A DNA stretch of 64,000 nt, from positions 148,573,947 through 148,637,946 of the forward strand of contig CM056573.1 in the NCBI GenBank assembly GCA_029721435.1, given 5' to 3'. The notes below the pieces were generated by a model, which did not search any database, was not told the DNA's origin, and saw nothing but the letters and a program-made list of their open reading frames with translations. Shown here one piece after another: positions 12,938 to 23,623 of the stretch. The stretch's first letter is position 1; every line of letters starts with the position of its first letter. Source of the stretch: Gymnothorax reevesii. Taxonomy: Eukaryota > Chordata > Actinopteri > Anguilliformes > Muraenidae. A program made the position numbers and the translations under genes.

Positions 12938-12951
12938 CCACCAGGTGGCGC
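12938..12951 (+). promoter_or_regulatory. CTCF-type motif inside the repeat element
   Basis: CCACCAGGTGGCGC fits the published CTCF core (CCASYAGRKGGCRS) at every position. It lies 49 bp after the second AGGTCATGACCT palindrome in the same tandem unit. Occupancy is unknown. Confidence 0.4.
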
Positions 12952-13508
12952 TTTGTGATGGAAAATTACCATTTTGGCCATATCTTCAGAACCATTTGAC
13001 CGATTGACCTGAAATCCTATTCAAGGATTGGGGAATTAGAGGATTGGGGGCGTTCGGGGAGATACCCCCAGCCGTCACCTCCAATGGCATAAGCCATGTT
13101 ATTATTATTATTATTGTAGGGTGTATGCTGGAATAAGCCCATAGTCTGAAAGCGAACCTATTATATAAGCTGCATTTGTTTTACTCATTCCATGGATATT
13201 CTATTGAGTTTTATATCAGCTTTCTGCTTGTAACCTTCCCTCTGCCATAGTCCCAATGCACTTTGCTATAGCAGAACTTGACTGCGGCCTGCACTGTACA
13301 TAAGCTGTTTTATACAAATGAGCCAACCAGTTTGCTGCTTCTTGGCTTAATTTTACTTCATTTACCCCTGCTTGCATTTTAATGACCCCCTGCTGCTTGG
13401 CTGTATGTTTTTTTCTCCTGCCTCCTCATTTTCTTGCCTTCTTCTGACTCCTTTCTTCTCCCTCTCTTCTCCTTACCTCCTTACCTTTCCCTCTTCCTCT
13501 GGCCTCAG

Positions 13509-13880
13509 TTGACTGCGCTCCTGCCTGCGCAGCAGCAGTTGTTATTGCAGCAGGCTCAGGCTCAGCTTCTAGCCGCAGCTGTGCAGCAGTCCAATGCAGC
13601 CCACGCAGCTCACGCAGCCCATGCCGCTCAAGCAGCCCAAGCAGCCCATGCAGCCCAGGCAGCCCAGGCAGTGGCTGCAGCCAATCAGCAACAGCAACAA
13701 CAGCAACAACAACAACAACAGCAGCAACAGCAACAACAACAACAGCAGCAGCAGCAGAGCCAGCAGCAGCAGCAGCCAGCGCAGTCACAGACACTCAGCA
13801 CACAGGAACAAAATGTCTCCCAAGCCCCGCCCCCTCCACCACAGCTTGCTCTCTCACAGCCAATCCAGCTTACCGCCCAG
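13509..13880 (+). CDS. pou2f2: pou2f2 Gln/Ala-rich exon, Oct-1-like, with a 24-Gln run
   Basis: A 372-nt exon in phase 0 at both ends (residues 91-214), acceptor tggcctcag, donor gtatgg. It opens LTALLPAQQQLLLQQAQAQ and LLAAAVQQSN, very like the Oct-1 segment following LAG, then Ala-Ala-His/Gln repeats (to about 148), a 24-Gln run (150-173, mixed CAA and CAG), Ser, five more Gln, a Pro run and ALSQPIQLTAQ. Oct-1 also has LSQPIQ just before its next exon. The short Oct-2 isoform I recall jumps straight from LAG to DIQQ, so this exon may be alternatively used; skipping it keeps the frame. Likely role: Gln-rich transactivation region. CAA interruptions should steady the tract length. The long reading frame on the opposite strand is a shadow of the repeat. 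Confidence 0.9.
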
Positions 13881-15799
13881 GTATGGCCTGCCAATCAGGG
13901 CCCCGCTCCACTGACTGGTTTCGATACAAGTTACAGGAGGCCTGCATGTTCCCTGGCAAAATCTCCCTGAATTAATTCTTTGAAGAGTACGTTTCTTGGC
14001 TCATTTAATTTATTCTAAAAATGAAACTCTGTTGCTCAATTGCTTGTAGCGATCATTACATTAGCATTTACATCTCATTTGAAGAAGCTGTTTTACAATT
14101 ACAGCGCACGCCCAGACCTTTGAAACTGAATTCAGACTAAGTGAATCTGCTCGACTGCAAGTCAAAATCTCATTCCATCGTACCTAATCTGTCTTCGTTT
14201 TGCATTGTATTAATATATGTTTAGTTACTCAGGCATTATACTTTCCATACTAAGGAGTATTCTATGGAAATTCAAGAATTCATAGCACTATTTTATACAT
14301 TTTCATCTTTGATGTTCATTGGCGGTTGGCAAACCTGCTCACTTTCCTCATAACCTCCGTCTAAAGCACTAAAATAGTGCTTTAAATCCTTGTTTTCCAT
14401 AGAAAACTCCTTAATATAAAAAGCATAATGCCGGACTAACTAAAATATATAAATACAAACAAAATGATAGCAGATTAGCAATGATTGAATCAGACTTTGA
14501 CTAGCAGTCGAGCAGATTAATTTCATCTGATTTCTTGTTAGGCTGAACAACTTTCAAAGCATGTGCAGTAATTGCAACACAGCTCATTTAAGAACAATTA
14601 GACCTGATACTTGTATACTGATATACTTATAGCCATAAGGGTGGCTAAAGCTCAACTCAAAAGACAGAGCAATATCAGTGCCTCTAAAATAGATTGATGC
14701 AAGAGCACATTTACAATTAATGTTTAATGAATGCTCAGAGTCGATGTACTTGCTGGTGTTTTGGATGCTAGTAAATAAGCCTTGTGTCCTTGGATCAAGA
14801 ATTTCCAGTGCAACAGAGCTCAATCTCTGTATTAGGAAATCAAGAAGGCATTTGGCTGGTTACTTTGTTATTCAGCTCTAGACTGTTTGGTGATTTTGTT
14901 GCATCATGTCTGAACATTTCACTGCTGTGACGCATCTGTTAGCGAAGTCATCCACCAATCATATGCCTTTTTTTTTTTTTTTGGCTGAGGTGTTGTTATC
15001 TCTCCTGTGATCTGGAAAAATCTAGTAAGTTTCTCAGTGACAAAGATCTTGCAATTGAACAAAAACTTTTAGGTTCTGGACTTTTCCTAACAGAAAAAAA
15101 ATGATAGAAACTTGATTTTGAAAGTTCAAATGACACTTATAGCTAGCATTTTAAGATTTTTTTCCACTTTTAATTACTGCAAATTAAGGTTAAACTCAGA
15201 TTCTACCAAAAGTGACGCACATACTAGGTTTTTCCAGATCACAGGAGATCAGTCGGAGTCTGATGGTACCCCTAGATACGTCAGAAAGAACAGTGTGAGA
15301 CCGCTTAAAATTAGAAGAATGCAAAAACACTTCAGTTACATTTATGAGTCAATGGTTAATTTTATTTTTTACCTCTAGGCAAAAATGGGATCATTGGCGT
15401 GTCAATTTCACTCTCATTCTGAGGTGAAAAAAAGCTGACTGCCAACAAGGCAGGAATTTTTAACCACACATCAATAATGTTTTTAAATCACTCACCTCTC
15501 ACCCCACCCTACTCTCCTGTCGTGGAACTACCATTTCCCTAAATCTCACCCTCCTCTTTCCCTCCTTCTCTCTTTTCTACCCCACTCTCTGCCCTCTATC
15601 TCCCTCTTTTTCTATCTATATTTCAACCTTGTCATTTTTCTTCTAAATACATCTGTTTCCCTCTTTCCCTCTCTCGCTCCCTCACCCTGTTGTTTTACTT
15701 CTAACTATCACCCTTTCTCCTGCTCTCCTCGGTGCTCTGTCCATTTCCCTCTGTTTGCTTGGTACTCTCCATCTGTTTGCTGTTTATCTCACTCTCAAC

Positions 15800-15830
<31 letters not shown>

Positions 15831-15868
15831 CATCTCTCTCTTTGTCTCTCTCTCTCTGTCACGATCAG
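13881..15868 (+). other. pou2f2 intron, CT-rich 3' part with (CT)n microsatellite
   Basis: AT-rich to about 15480, with a perfect 9-bp stem hairpin at 14364-14384 (AAAGCACTA/TAGTGCTTT). From 15480 the + strand is pyrimidine-rich, and a (CT)n array at about 15800-15860 leads directly into the next acceptor. The Arg-Glu repeat frames on the opposite strand are shadows of this array. Confidence 0.7.
15800..15860. repeat. (CT)n microsatellite abutting a splice acceptor
   Basis: CT dinucleotide array with a few interruptions, ending eight bases before the pou2f2 acceptor. It probably functions as part of the polypyrimidine tract. Confidence 0.9.
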
Positions 15869-15974
15869 GACATTCAGCAGCTGCTGCAACTGCAACAGCT
15901 GGTCCTAGTGCCTGGGCACCCCCTGCAGTCGCCTGCGCAATTTCTCCTGCCACAGGCACAGCAAGGGCAGCAAG
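15869..15974 (+). CDS. pou2f2: pou2f2 Gln/Leu-rich activation exon (DIQQLLQLQQLVLVPG)
   Basis: A 106-nt exon starting DIQQLLQLQQLVLVPGHPLQ and ending LLPQAQQGQQ, phase 0 in and phase 1 out, donor gtgagg. It is nearly identical to mammalian Oct-2 DIQQLLQLQQLVLVPGHHLQ. This Gln-rich segment is the known N-terminal activation region of Oct-2. The acceptor lies directly after a (CT)n microsatellite that probably serves as an extended polypyrimidine tract. Confidence 0.96.
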
Positions 15975-16466
15975 GTGAGGTCCTCGCTCCTCCAATAACA
16001 CACCCCTTCATCCCAAAAGTCTCAGGCTGCTTCTCAAAGCCCGGGTTTGTAAATTGTGCTACAAAGACTATGAAGAAGGCCTCTCTTTTGATAAGGTTGA
16101 CCAAGACCGTTATGCCTCACGTTCTGATTCACCCCTCTCTTCCTCTCAGGCAACACAACCTGTGATTGCATTTGATTTGTGAGCAACACAATTGATTGTT
16201 TTACTAGATTTCCTGCCCTATGAATAATGGTTATCTAGTTTCGGCCTGTAGCTACACTGGCATTGGAAGGACTTTTACATGTGCTTTAACTTTTTGGTTT
16301 TAATTGCTCTTTGCCGCACAACTTTATCTTATAGTGTATTTTGATTATATAGTAACTGAACATTTAATGGTTTGGAGTTGATAGAGATGATCAGTAATAA
16401 CTTGCCTGAAATACCTGGCTGTCCTGTGTTTACCAAGTTAATGTGCTTCATCCTCTCCTGTAACAG
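15975..16466 (+). other. pou2f2 intron (492 bp), nothing recognised
   Basis: Ordinary intron between two Gln-rich exons. No repeat or regulatory motif that I can support. Confidence 0.7.
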
Positions 16467-16558
16467 GTCTGCTATCGACGCCAAACTTAATTCCGCTACC
16501 TCAACAAAACCAAGGGGGCCTCCTCTCCGCTCCTCCCAGGCTGGGGCTCCAAGCACAG
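16467..16558 (+). CDS. pou2f2: pou2f2 coding exon (GLLSTPNLIPLPQQNQ)
   Basis: A 92-nt exon (acceptor ctgtaacag, donor gtacga). After completing a Gly codon it reads LLSTPNLIPLPQQNQGG then LLSAPPRLGLQAQ (residues 251-280). Mammalian Oct-2 reads LLPTPNLFQLPQQTQG in the same place. Gln/Pro/Leu-rich continuation of the activation region. It ends in phase 0. Confidence 0.94.
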
Positions 16559-16904
16559 GTACGAGCACAACCTACACAAGTAAAAAGTTATAAATATATG
16601 TATACACTGCATTGGTTGTACATTATTATAAGTTTTTTAGCATGCTCACAACCTGAATAAGTGACTGTCAAGCTATAAATTAAATCATGATCTACTTTAA
16701 GATAAATTTGATGTATAAGTTAGAACCTTTTAAATTGCAAACTTTCTGGGTCAATTTTGCAGAAATAGATTGTTAAACAAGTTCTAAAATAAACGTATTT
16801 TTGGTGTCTATGAAAAATGCTTTATATGAGGAAATTGCAGGTTATGTCCACAGACATGTTCTGCATGCGATAGATATAAACTTAATATTGTCTCGCATTA
16901 GCAG
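16559..16904 (+). other. pou2f2 intron (346 bp) ending in a tandem acceptor
   Basis: AT-rich intron ending ttgtctcgcattagcag. Either the tag at 16899-16901 or the cag at 16902-16904 can act as acceptor (NAGNAG), differing by one Gln codon. Confidence 0.7.
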
Positions 16905-17045
16905 AGAGACAACAAGGGTGTAGAAACTGGTGTTAGCTCGGCAACCTCTGTGACCCCTCACCCTGAGGAACCCAGTGACCTGGAGGAGCTAGAGCAGTTT
17001 GCGCGCACCTTCAAGCAGAGGAGGATAAAGCTGGGCTTCACACAG
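16905..17045 (+). CDS. pou2f2: pou2f2 exon with the first part of the POU-specific domain
   Basis: A 141-nt phase-0 exon (residues 281-327), donor gtagaa. After about 20 variable residues ([12 protein letters not shown]...) it enters [20 protein letters not shown] and IKLGFTQ, the first two helices of the POU-specific domain, matching Oct-2 exactly in the part I recall. The acceptor is a tandem NAGNAG (tag then cag, 16899-16904), so an extra Gln codon at 16902-16904 may be present in some transcripts. The intron position after GFTQ is conserved in POU2F genes. Confidence 0.97.
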
Positions 17046-18376
17046 GTAGAACACCTGCTGCTGTTTCCAGTCTTTACCACCAGAGGACACTGTTTGACAA
17101 ACTACACTGTGGGAATGGAGACAATCGTTATGTTTACATTACCAGGCCGATATGGCTCAAATCTGTTTTTCTTTGCCTTAATGCGACGCAGATCTGATGT
17201 TTTCAGGAATGTGTGGACGCAGAAATCCAATCCTACATCTGATCTTCAAATCAGAACTGAGACACTTTCACATGTGGTTCTCGATCGGATTCAAATTTGA
17301 AAAGTGGCCGTGCTACACGAATGTGGACAGTCAGATCGGAATGCATGTGGCTTTTTGCCTGTAAGCATGAGCTGAGCACTGTAAAAACACCAGCCATCTA
17401 GCTTTTTTTCACCTTATCAACCTCATCTGGTAGAGCTGACACTGTTTGCTGTTGTCCAGGGCAAGCTCCCATCGATACATTCATAACAAACATGCATTTT
17501 CCCAGCTTGAATCAGGTTTTAATACCATTAGTGCTCTCACAAGTATGGCGTTTTTTATTGTTGATCACGCCGAAGACTTCGAGCGATGTGCTCACACCTG
17601 TCGTTTCGTAGGGTAGATGGACTCATATTGCTGATACATACAAGTCATACAGGTGAAATTATGATCGTGAACTGTTGAGACAGGTAAATCTGATCTGAGC
17701 AAAAAATTGGTATTGAAGAACAAGGCTTGTTGGGCTCAGGCCTCTTTCACTCCAGGCACAAGGGTATGCCAAGTGTAAAATGCAATTCATTGTCCTCTTC
17801 ATTTTTAATTCTTCATTCAGTAGAAACTATGCTTTCAAGGAGCTCCTAATTATGTGAAATTGTATACCAGCTTGTTTAAGCAAATATCTAATCAGCGAAT
17901 GATGTAACAAATCAATGCATACAAGCATGTAGGCATGGTGAAGAGGCTCACTCGCTGTTCTCACCAAAGATCAAAATAGGGAAGAAAGGTGATCTAGAGA
18001 GAACCCATGGGATGTCCTAGAATTGGACATTAGAAGCATGAATGGACATTGACAAATATACCAAAAATTGTGCGTTCCAATCGTGACATCTTGTCCAGAA
18101 TCTTGAAGGAATGTTTTCATATCTTATTGGATCCATGCCACAGAGAATTCGGGCTGTTCTGATGGTAAAAAGGGCTCCTCTTCAGTATTCAATTAGTGCA
18201 CCTAATAAATTGGCAACTGACTTAATGCATGAAAATCCTGTACACTAACTAGTGTCAGGACTAGGGTGTTTTTAGCATATGCCTGTCTGGTTTTCTGGAT
18301 GTACGCAAGTACATCATGGATGTGTGTATGTATTTATGTATGTGTGTGTGCAGGGCTTATGCTATGTTTGTCTTAG
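17046..18376 (+). other. pou2f2 intron, possible MITE remnant
   Basis: The stretch at about 17125-17345, with recurring gatcggat/ctgatct words and a gtggacagtcagatcgg segment, resembles a short DNA element I associate with fish genomes. I could not define its termini or a target-site duplication, so this is inference. The rest is featureless. Confidence 0.35.
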
Positions 18377-18518
18377 GGTGACGTCGGCCTGGCAATGGGG
18401 AAGCTGTATGGCAATGACTTCAGCCAGACCACTATCTCCCGCTTTGAAGCTCTTAACCTCAGCTTTAAGAACATGTGCAAGCTCAAGCCCCTGCTGGAGA
18501 AGTGGCTCAATGATGCAG
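18377..18518 (+). CDS. pou2f2: pou2f2 exon with the DNA-reading half of the POU-specific domain
   Basis: A 142-nt exon (acceptor tgtcttag, donor gtgagt), residues 328-374. It reads [38 protein letters not shown] and LLEKWLNDA, identical to the vertebrate Oct-1/Oct-2 domain as I recall it. It includes helix 3, whose SQTTISRFE residues contact the ATGC half of the octamer. The exon ends in phase 1, splitting the Glu codon that opens the linker. Confidence 0.98.
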
Positions 18519-19059
18519 GTGAGTGAGCGAGAGAGTGGTGGGAGTGACTGCAGGGAAAACTCAGGGAATGAGTCTATTGCAGAATGTAGACAATGAATGT
18601 TACCGGAGGGGAAGATAAGGTAGGCAATTTGTTTGAAATGATCATGCAGTTCTAGAGCAGGAAAAACTAAGAACTAACTAACTCAAAATTACAGACCATC
18701 GAGGATTGCACACGCAACAACAGCAATGATGGAATTGTTTTCAGTATAGCAGGCCTTATTATCACATGTTCAGTGGGTGCACAGTCTCCCCACACCCATC
18801 TTCAAACTCAGCCATCCTTTTTATCCTAACTGCACACCTGTAATATTTTGTGACTGTATCTTAAAAGGTTCCCAGGTTATCGTGCTCACAGGAATTGTTC
18901 GCAAACAGACACACCCACGTACATATAAACATCCGCAATAATCACAATTTTTTGACTGAAATTGATATTTAGCATTACGAAGTATGGAAAAATTACTTAA
19001 CGACAAATAAGGCATACTCAAGGAAGTAGTTGAGATCATCTCTAAACCGCTGTATAGCC

Positions 19060-19900
19060 AAAATGACTTGCATAAGGAAAGGTCATGTCTGACCTTTTTT
19101 TTTGGAACTCTTTGAAGAGGGCACTAAGGCTTGTAATCAGAGAAGAGGCTATGATATTGAATATTTGGATTTTCAGAAAGAATTTGATAAAGTACCAAAT
19201 GAGAGAACAATTTTTTAAATAAGGACCGTAGGAATCACAGGGGGTATTTGGAGTTGGTTATGGGACAGAACACAAAGAATTGTGGTCAGAGGGATCTCAT
19301 CTGATCAAGTGGGAAGTGGAGTCCACCAGGGATCAGTGTTTGGACCCCTGCCCTTTCTCAATTATATTAATTACCTTGACAGGAACATGGAAAGCAAATT
19401 TGCGAATGAGACTATTTTGGGAGGTTTGTTAACAGTTTGCCAACAGAGATTCTGCTTAAGTGATTCGGGATGATTTAGATCAAATTCAGAGGTGGGTAGA
19501 AACATGGCGAATGAAATTCAGCATAAATTCAGCCAAATATTAAGTTCTACATGTATGAAATAAAAACATCAGACAGGATTTCATCATAGGAGGTTTAAGA
19601 ATGGAACATACTCGACTTGAAAATGATCTGGGACTGATTGTTTACCAAACCCTTACAGGTCCTTACCACTGCGCTGTAGATGCTAAAGTGCCTATAGGAT
19701 GCTGGGATATATAGCCAAAAGTACCTAATAAAAATCTAAAGAGGTTACCTTTCTTATGTAATGCAAAGACTAAGGTCTATTTTCATGCAGATAGATCACA
19801 GTGTGGACTAGCTGGCCAGGCCATATTGTAGAGGCAGAACCCTTGACGGTTTTTAAGAACAGGCTTGATACAGTGCTTCACACCATCTAGTCCTCATGTA
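19060..19900 (+). mobile_element. LINE reverse-transcriptase relic (inactive)
   Basis: Conceptual translation gives YDIEYLDFQKEFDKVPNE at 19150, a TAA stop, then GITGGIWSWLWDRTQRIVV, GVHQGSVFGPLPF (canonical GVPQGSVLGPLLF) and KFANET where the catalytic box FADD should be. Further 3', after frame breaks, come DLDQIQRWVETWRMKFS-like and EAEPLTVFKNRLDTVL-like segments, the usual order of a CR1/Jockey-type LINE ORF2. The mutated catalytic box, stops and frameshifts mark a dead 5'-truncated copy in the same orientation as pou2f2. Family within the LINEs is uncertain. Confidence 0.8.
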
Positions 19901-20052
19901 TCCAAAGTGTTAGGTTCACTTAAGTGATAGGAAAATGACAAGCTTTATTGGGCTGAATCACCTGTTCTCACCACTTGTTATCAGTAGTCAAAACAGCTTT
20001 CATTGTAGTTTTGTTGTACTTTTTGTACGGTTTTGCCTCAGTATGCCCTGCT

Positions 20053-20058
20053 GACACA

Positions 20059-20091
<33 letters not shown>
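20053..20091. repeat. (CA)n microsatellite
   Basis: About 18 CA units, nearly pure, in the intron just after the LINE relic. Confidence 0.95.
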
Positions 20092-20093
<2 letters not shown>

Positions 20094-20683
20094 AAACTGA
20101 AAACAATGACAGTATCACTATCACGGCTGGGAATCGTAAAAGCAACCCTTTCCTAAAGAATAGGGACAATACAATTCAAAAACAAACCTAAGTGGAAGAC
20201 ATGGTTTTGTTTTAAGGAATTTATTAGCCAAATTGTGACAAACACGAGTACCTTTTTAAAGGAAAGCCTTCTGCACTTGCTTTGCTTCAATTTTTTTTTT
20301 TTTTTTTGTGATATTTGAACCGTTAAATAAAAAAAGTATGATCATATTTATCTTTGGATGACTCTGCTAATTCTCTACAATTAGCAATGAATCTAAAACA
20401 TATGCTTATATTTCAGATTGGCTCAGAAAAGTTGTTCTTAAGCTGGCCTCCAAAAACAGTAAAAACACGTGGAAGTGGAAGTAACTTTGACAAACTTAAG
20501 CTCTTTATGTAACTTTTCATCTCAGAAAGTTTCAATCATTTTTCATTCTATCCGAGGGTCTTTGCTCATTGCAGTTTTGTGGTGCACATTTTAAGGAACT
20601 GAAAGAGACAGACAGAGAAAAGGCACATACTCCCATCCTTTAGCGTCAGTTTCTGACTAATCCTGCCCCCCCCCCTCCCACAG

Positions 20684-20832
20684 AGACCATGTCTATCGAC
20701 AGCACGTTACCCAGCCCCAGCTCCCTGTCCTCCCCCTCACTGGGTTTTGAGGGACTGCCAGGTCGCCGCAGGAAGAAACGCACCAGCATCGAAACCAACG
20801 TTCGGGTCGCCTTAGAGCGCAGCTTCATCGCG
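20684..20832 (+). CDS. pou2f2: pou2f2 exon with the linker and first part of the homeodomain
   Basis: A 149-nt exon behind a C-rich acceptor (cctcccacag), donor gtgaga. The linker reads [20 protein letters not shown] then FEGLPG, very like Oct-2 and unlike Oct-1, which has NLSSDSSLSSPSALNSPG. The homeodomain then starts [20 protein letters not shown] (residues from about 402), with the basic N-terminal arm that enters the minor groove. Arg replaces the usual Lys in ALEKS. The intron after Phe-Ile-Ala splits the homeodomain at the position typical of POU2F genes. Confidence 0.98.
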
Positions 20833-23066
20833 GTGAGAGCCTGCTTTCACAATGTGTCCTTGAGTTGGAGTACTGAGCTAGGATCAGCTTTGCCCTGCTG
20901 AGTGCTGGCTTTAAATGGCTAAGGCCTTGGTTTGGACAGATTGAAGCCAGTAACTTAGATTAGCGCTCAGCCAGTATAACAAAGTAAAATGTTCAGTTGA
21001 AAATGTGACTTGATTTTGATCAAACTCTTTCCTGTTCTTTATATTCTTTTTATATTATGGTTGCTGCACAGCTTGTCTCTGGTTCATTTCTGGGAATGTT
21101 GGACATTGCAATCATGGTCGTAGAGTTTTGAAGCCTTTTATATGGGTGGGGATGCATGCACAATTGTGAAATAGGGTGTCCATTTTTGATTGCATGATTA
21201 AGGCCATTGATTTTGGGTCATTCCAGTAAAATGGGGGATTACGGTATCAACATGTGTAACCACAAGAAAAATAATTACATCATAAATGATATATCATTGG
21301 AGCAATTTCCATTGTAAATCCAACTCCATGCAGGGCTCAGTGCCAGCCTGAAGCGCTTCTGTATATCGCTGAGCCTGATCTATGTGGAAGCCAGCGTAAC
21401 ACATCACCTGTTACACTGATACACACCTCATCTTAGTCAGCATTTGCTGAGACTCTCATAGTCGTACAGCATGCCTGTAGCAGACAGAGTTGTCTTCGGC
21501 TTTTCACACTGTACTCTAGCCTTGGGCTAAAAGGGCATTCCGGAACAATCATAGCCCCTAACCAAAGAAGCTATTAGCCTGAGGCTAAGCTTTTATTTCA
21601 CCATTGCCTTCTAAAAAAGTGGTAGAGCACACGCTGCACAGTGGGGTTAACTTAACTTAAACCTTGCCCTGGACCAGTGGAGGGTAAACGTTGCCACAAG
21701 CTTTGTTGCCAGTAGTCCCCTGAAAAAAGAGAGTTTGACAGAGAATAGTGCGAAAAGCAATGATTCTGGGGCCTATGCTTTCAACAGGAGCTGCTCTTGA
21801 CTCTGAGGCATGCTAGAGATACTATCTGCCCAATGAAAGGCAACCATTACTTTGCTCATGTATTCAAATGTCAGTCATGCGTGTCTTGAAAGATTCTTTA
21901 TCGCCAGAAAACATGACTGAAAGTGAAAAGAAGAATTAGTCATCACCATGTTGACTGCAGAGAACCATCTACAGCTCAGTCAAGGGAAAGATAGCTAATT
22001 TCCCCTCAGAGAACATATTAAAATTTATAATAGTCCAGCCAAGATTGTCAGCCTACGCTCTATATTCATTTAAAATAGACAATGGAGCAAACTGAAAGTT
22101 TAAGGAATGGCTCAGTTCACTTTCTTACATTTCTGTAATGTTATTTCAGTCTGGTTTTTTTTTTTTTTTAATGTCCTGGAAGCTAATCCAGGCCCAAAGT
22201 CAGCCTTTAGTTAAGAATAGTCCATAAACATAAGGACTTCAAGGATATGCTAGGACGGTGCAATGTGGTGTGAAAACTCACTCAGCCTCCATTTTCTGCC
22301 TGTGGGAATGGTAACAAAGACTTTACTGAGCAGTACAGCACTCCAAAGCTTTTATCAAATAAATGAGTTTCTATCAGCACAGCACTATGGTGTTCAATGA
22401 GGATCACGGTCACTGTTTTTAAAGGACCTGCTGTCTTAATGCACTATTGGCATCAGTTGTTGCCATCCCAATGATCAATTAAAGGGCATCGAACCAGAGC
22501 CGTCTAACCCACACTTTTTTTTGAGATAATAGATGTCAAAGTTTTTAAAATATATAAAAAACAAAGAAATATTACAAGTCATTCACAGGTATAATACACA
22601 ACATGATACCAATTTTGCATTATGAATCTTATCAACATCTGTCATAATTTGACCCAAACTCTAAGTTTCATTTTTTGGGGAGAGAACACTCTGTTTCTCA
22701 GCCCTTCAGTTTAAAGTTCATTGGGTACGATAGTGATGATAGATCCATTATCAACTCAAAGATTCTACTGTTTCTCTGAAAATGAAGGCTAATTATTGAG
22801 CAGTCCCCTGTTGTTTCCACGTTCATACATTCATGCTAACCTCGGGCCATAATTAACGTTTTAATTAAAAAAAAAAAACTGTTAAAGTTGCTTTGTTTTT
22901 AAATTTAATCATAGAGTGTGAAGGCTTCTGAGACAGAATAAAATGGTCACAATCTCTGTTTATAAAGGCCATAGTGATTTTACCATCAAGCTCAAAATCA
23001 ATGAGGCTAGCAAAGAAATTAACACTCATAAAATAATGATTTGAGTCTGACATAAAAATGATGGCA

Positions 23067-23306
23067 TTAACTCATTCCCTGCAGCAAGCCGCTGCCAATG
23101 GCGCAGCAAATTCCACCATTCCCTACGGTAAGCCGGTGCCAGTGACGTGGATGCCCATTCGCAGTCTGACGAAAACACAACATCAGTTAACGATCGGGGT
23201 CATGGGCCACCTGTGCTTCAATACTTTTTTTATAATAATTTTCGGGAAAAATATTCTGTACAAACGTGACAATTTTATTAAAAGTATTCCGCAGGGAATG
23301 AGTTAA
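23067..23306. mobile_element. TTAA-flanked MITE with TIRs (piggyBac-like)
   Basis: TTAACTCATTCCCTGC at 23067-23082 and its perfect reverse complement at 23291-23306 bound a 240-bp block. Taking TTAA as the target-site duplication leaves 12-bp terminal inverted repeats starting CTCATTCCC. TTAA duplication is the hallmark of piggyBac-superfamily elements. No transposase inside, so it is non-autonomous. Confidence 0.75.
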
Positions 23307-23591
23307 AGCAATGGTATCGTGGCGAATGAAAGCGATGATGGCAACAGTTTCAGTAATGATGTCAGCACTTTTGATGGTGATGTTGAAGGCAGGGTAGGTA
23401 AGATTTTAAAGCTGGCAGAATTTGAAAGTAGCATTTTCTCAGGGCTCCGCCTAAGCCCATCCCCGGCCCTTGGGGTTCCTCCCAAAGCCACACCCCGTTT
23501 ACAGTCGTACAGAAGCACTGTTGCGTGCACAGGATGTGAAATCAATCTGTGTTTCAACAGTGTGGACGTCAATCGATCTTTCTCATAAAAA

Positions 23592-23592
23592 C

Positions 23593-23621
<29 letters not shown>
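23592..23621. repeat. (AAT)n microsatellite
   Basis: About nine AAT units, likely the target or edge of the hairpin-type element that follows. Confidence 0.9.

Positions 23622-23623
<2 letters not shown>

Larger units (their letters stand above)
12132..13115 (+). mobile_element. hairpin-and-ATT repeat element with internal ~150-bp tandem units
   Basis: Bounded by ATT arrays (12132-12150 and 13099-13115). Just inside the left array is a hairpin (12156-12180) with core GCCGAATGGC; near the right end is a small ATGGC/GCCAT hairpin (13084-13097). Inside are three copies of a 145-150-bp unit starting at about 12229, 12374 and 12524 (gcgataact...), then about 2.5 copies of another ~152-bp unit starting near 12671, 12825 and 12977. 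The second unit carries AGGTCATGACCT palindromes and, in one copy, a CTCF-type motif. No transposase. Probably a non-autonomous element that inserts into, or brings, ATT arrays. The family name is unknown to me. Confidence 0.7.
10908..13508 (+). other. pou2f2 intron holding the ATCT array and the hairpin-ATT element
   Basis: Besides the two repeats annotated separately, the parts at 11201-12131 and 13116-13508 show no recognisable feature. The exception is the C/T-rich run (13420-13505) that forms the polypyrimidine tract of the Gln-rich exon. Confidence 0.7.
18519..20683 (+). other. pou2f2 intron with LINE relic and CA microsatellite
   Basis: Holds the LINE fragment and the (CA)n array listed separately. 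A T-run lies near 20290-20307. It ends with a run of C before the cctcccacag acceptor. Confidence 0.7.

Noticed and set aside
13426..13794. Minus-strand Ala/Val/Leu frame opposite the Gln-rich exon
   Set aside because: Shadow of CAG/CAA and GCN codons; the + strand exon is supported by homology and splice sites.
15701..16001. Minus-strand Arg-Glu repeat frames
   Set aside because: Translation of the (CT)n array next to the exon at 15869.
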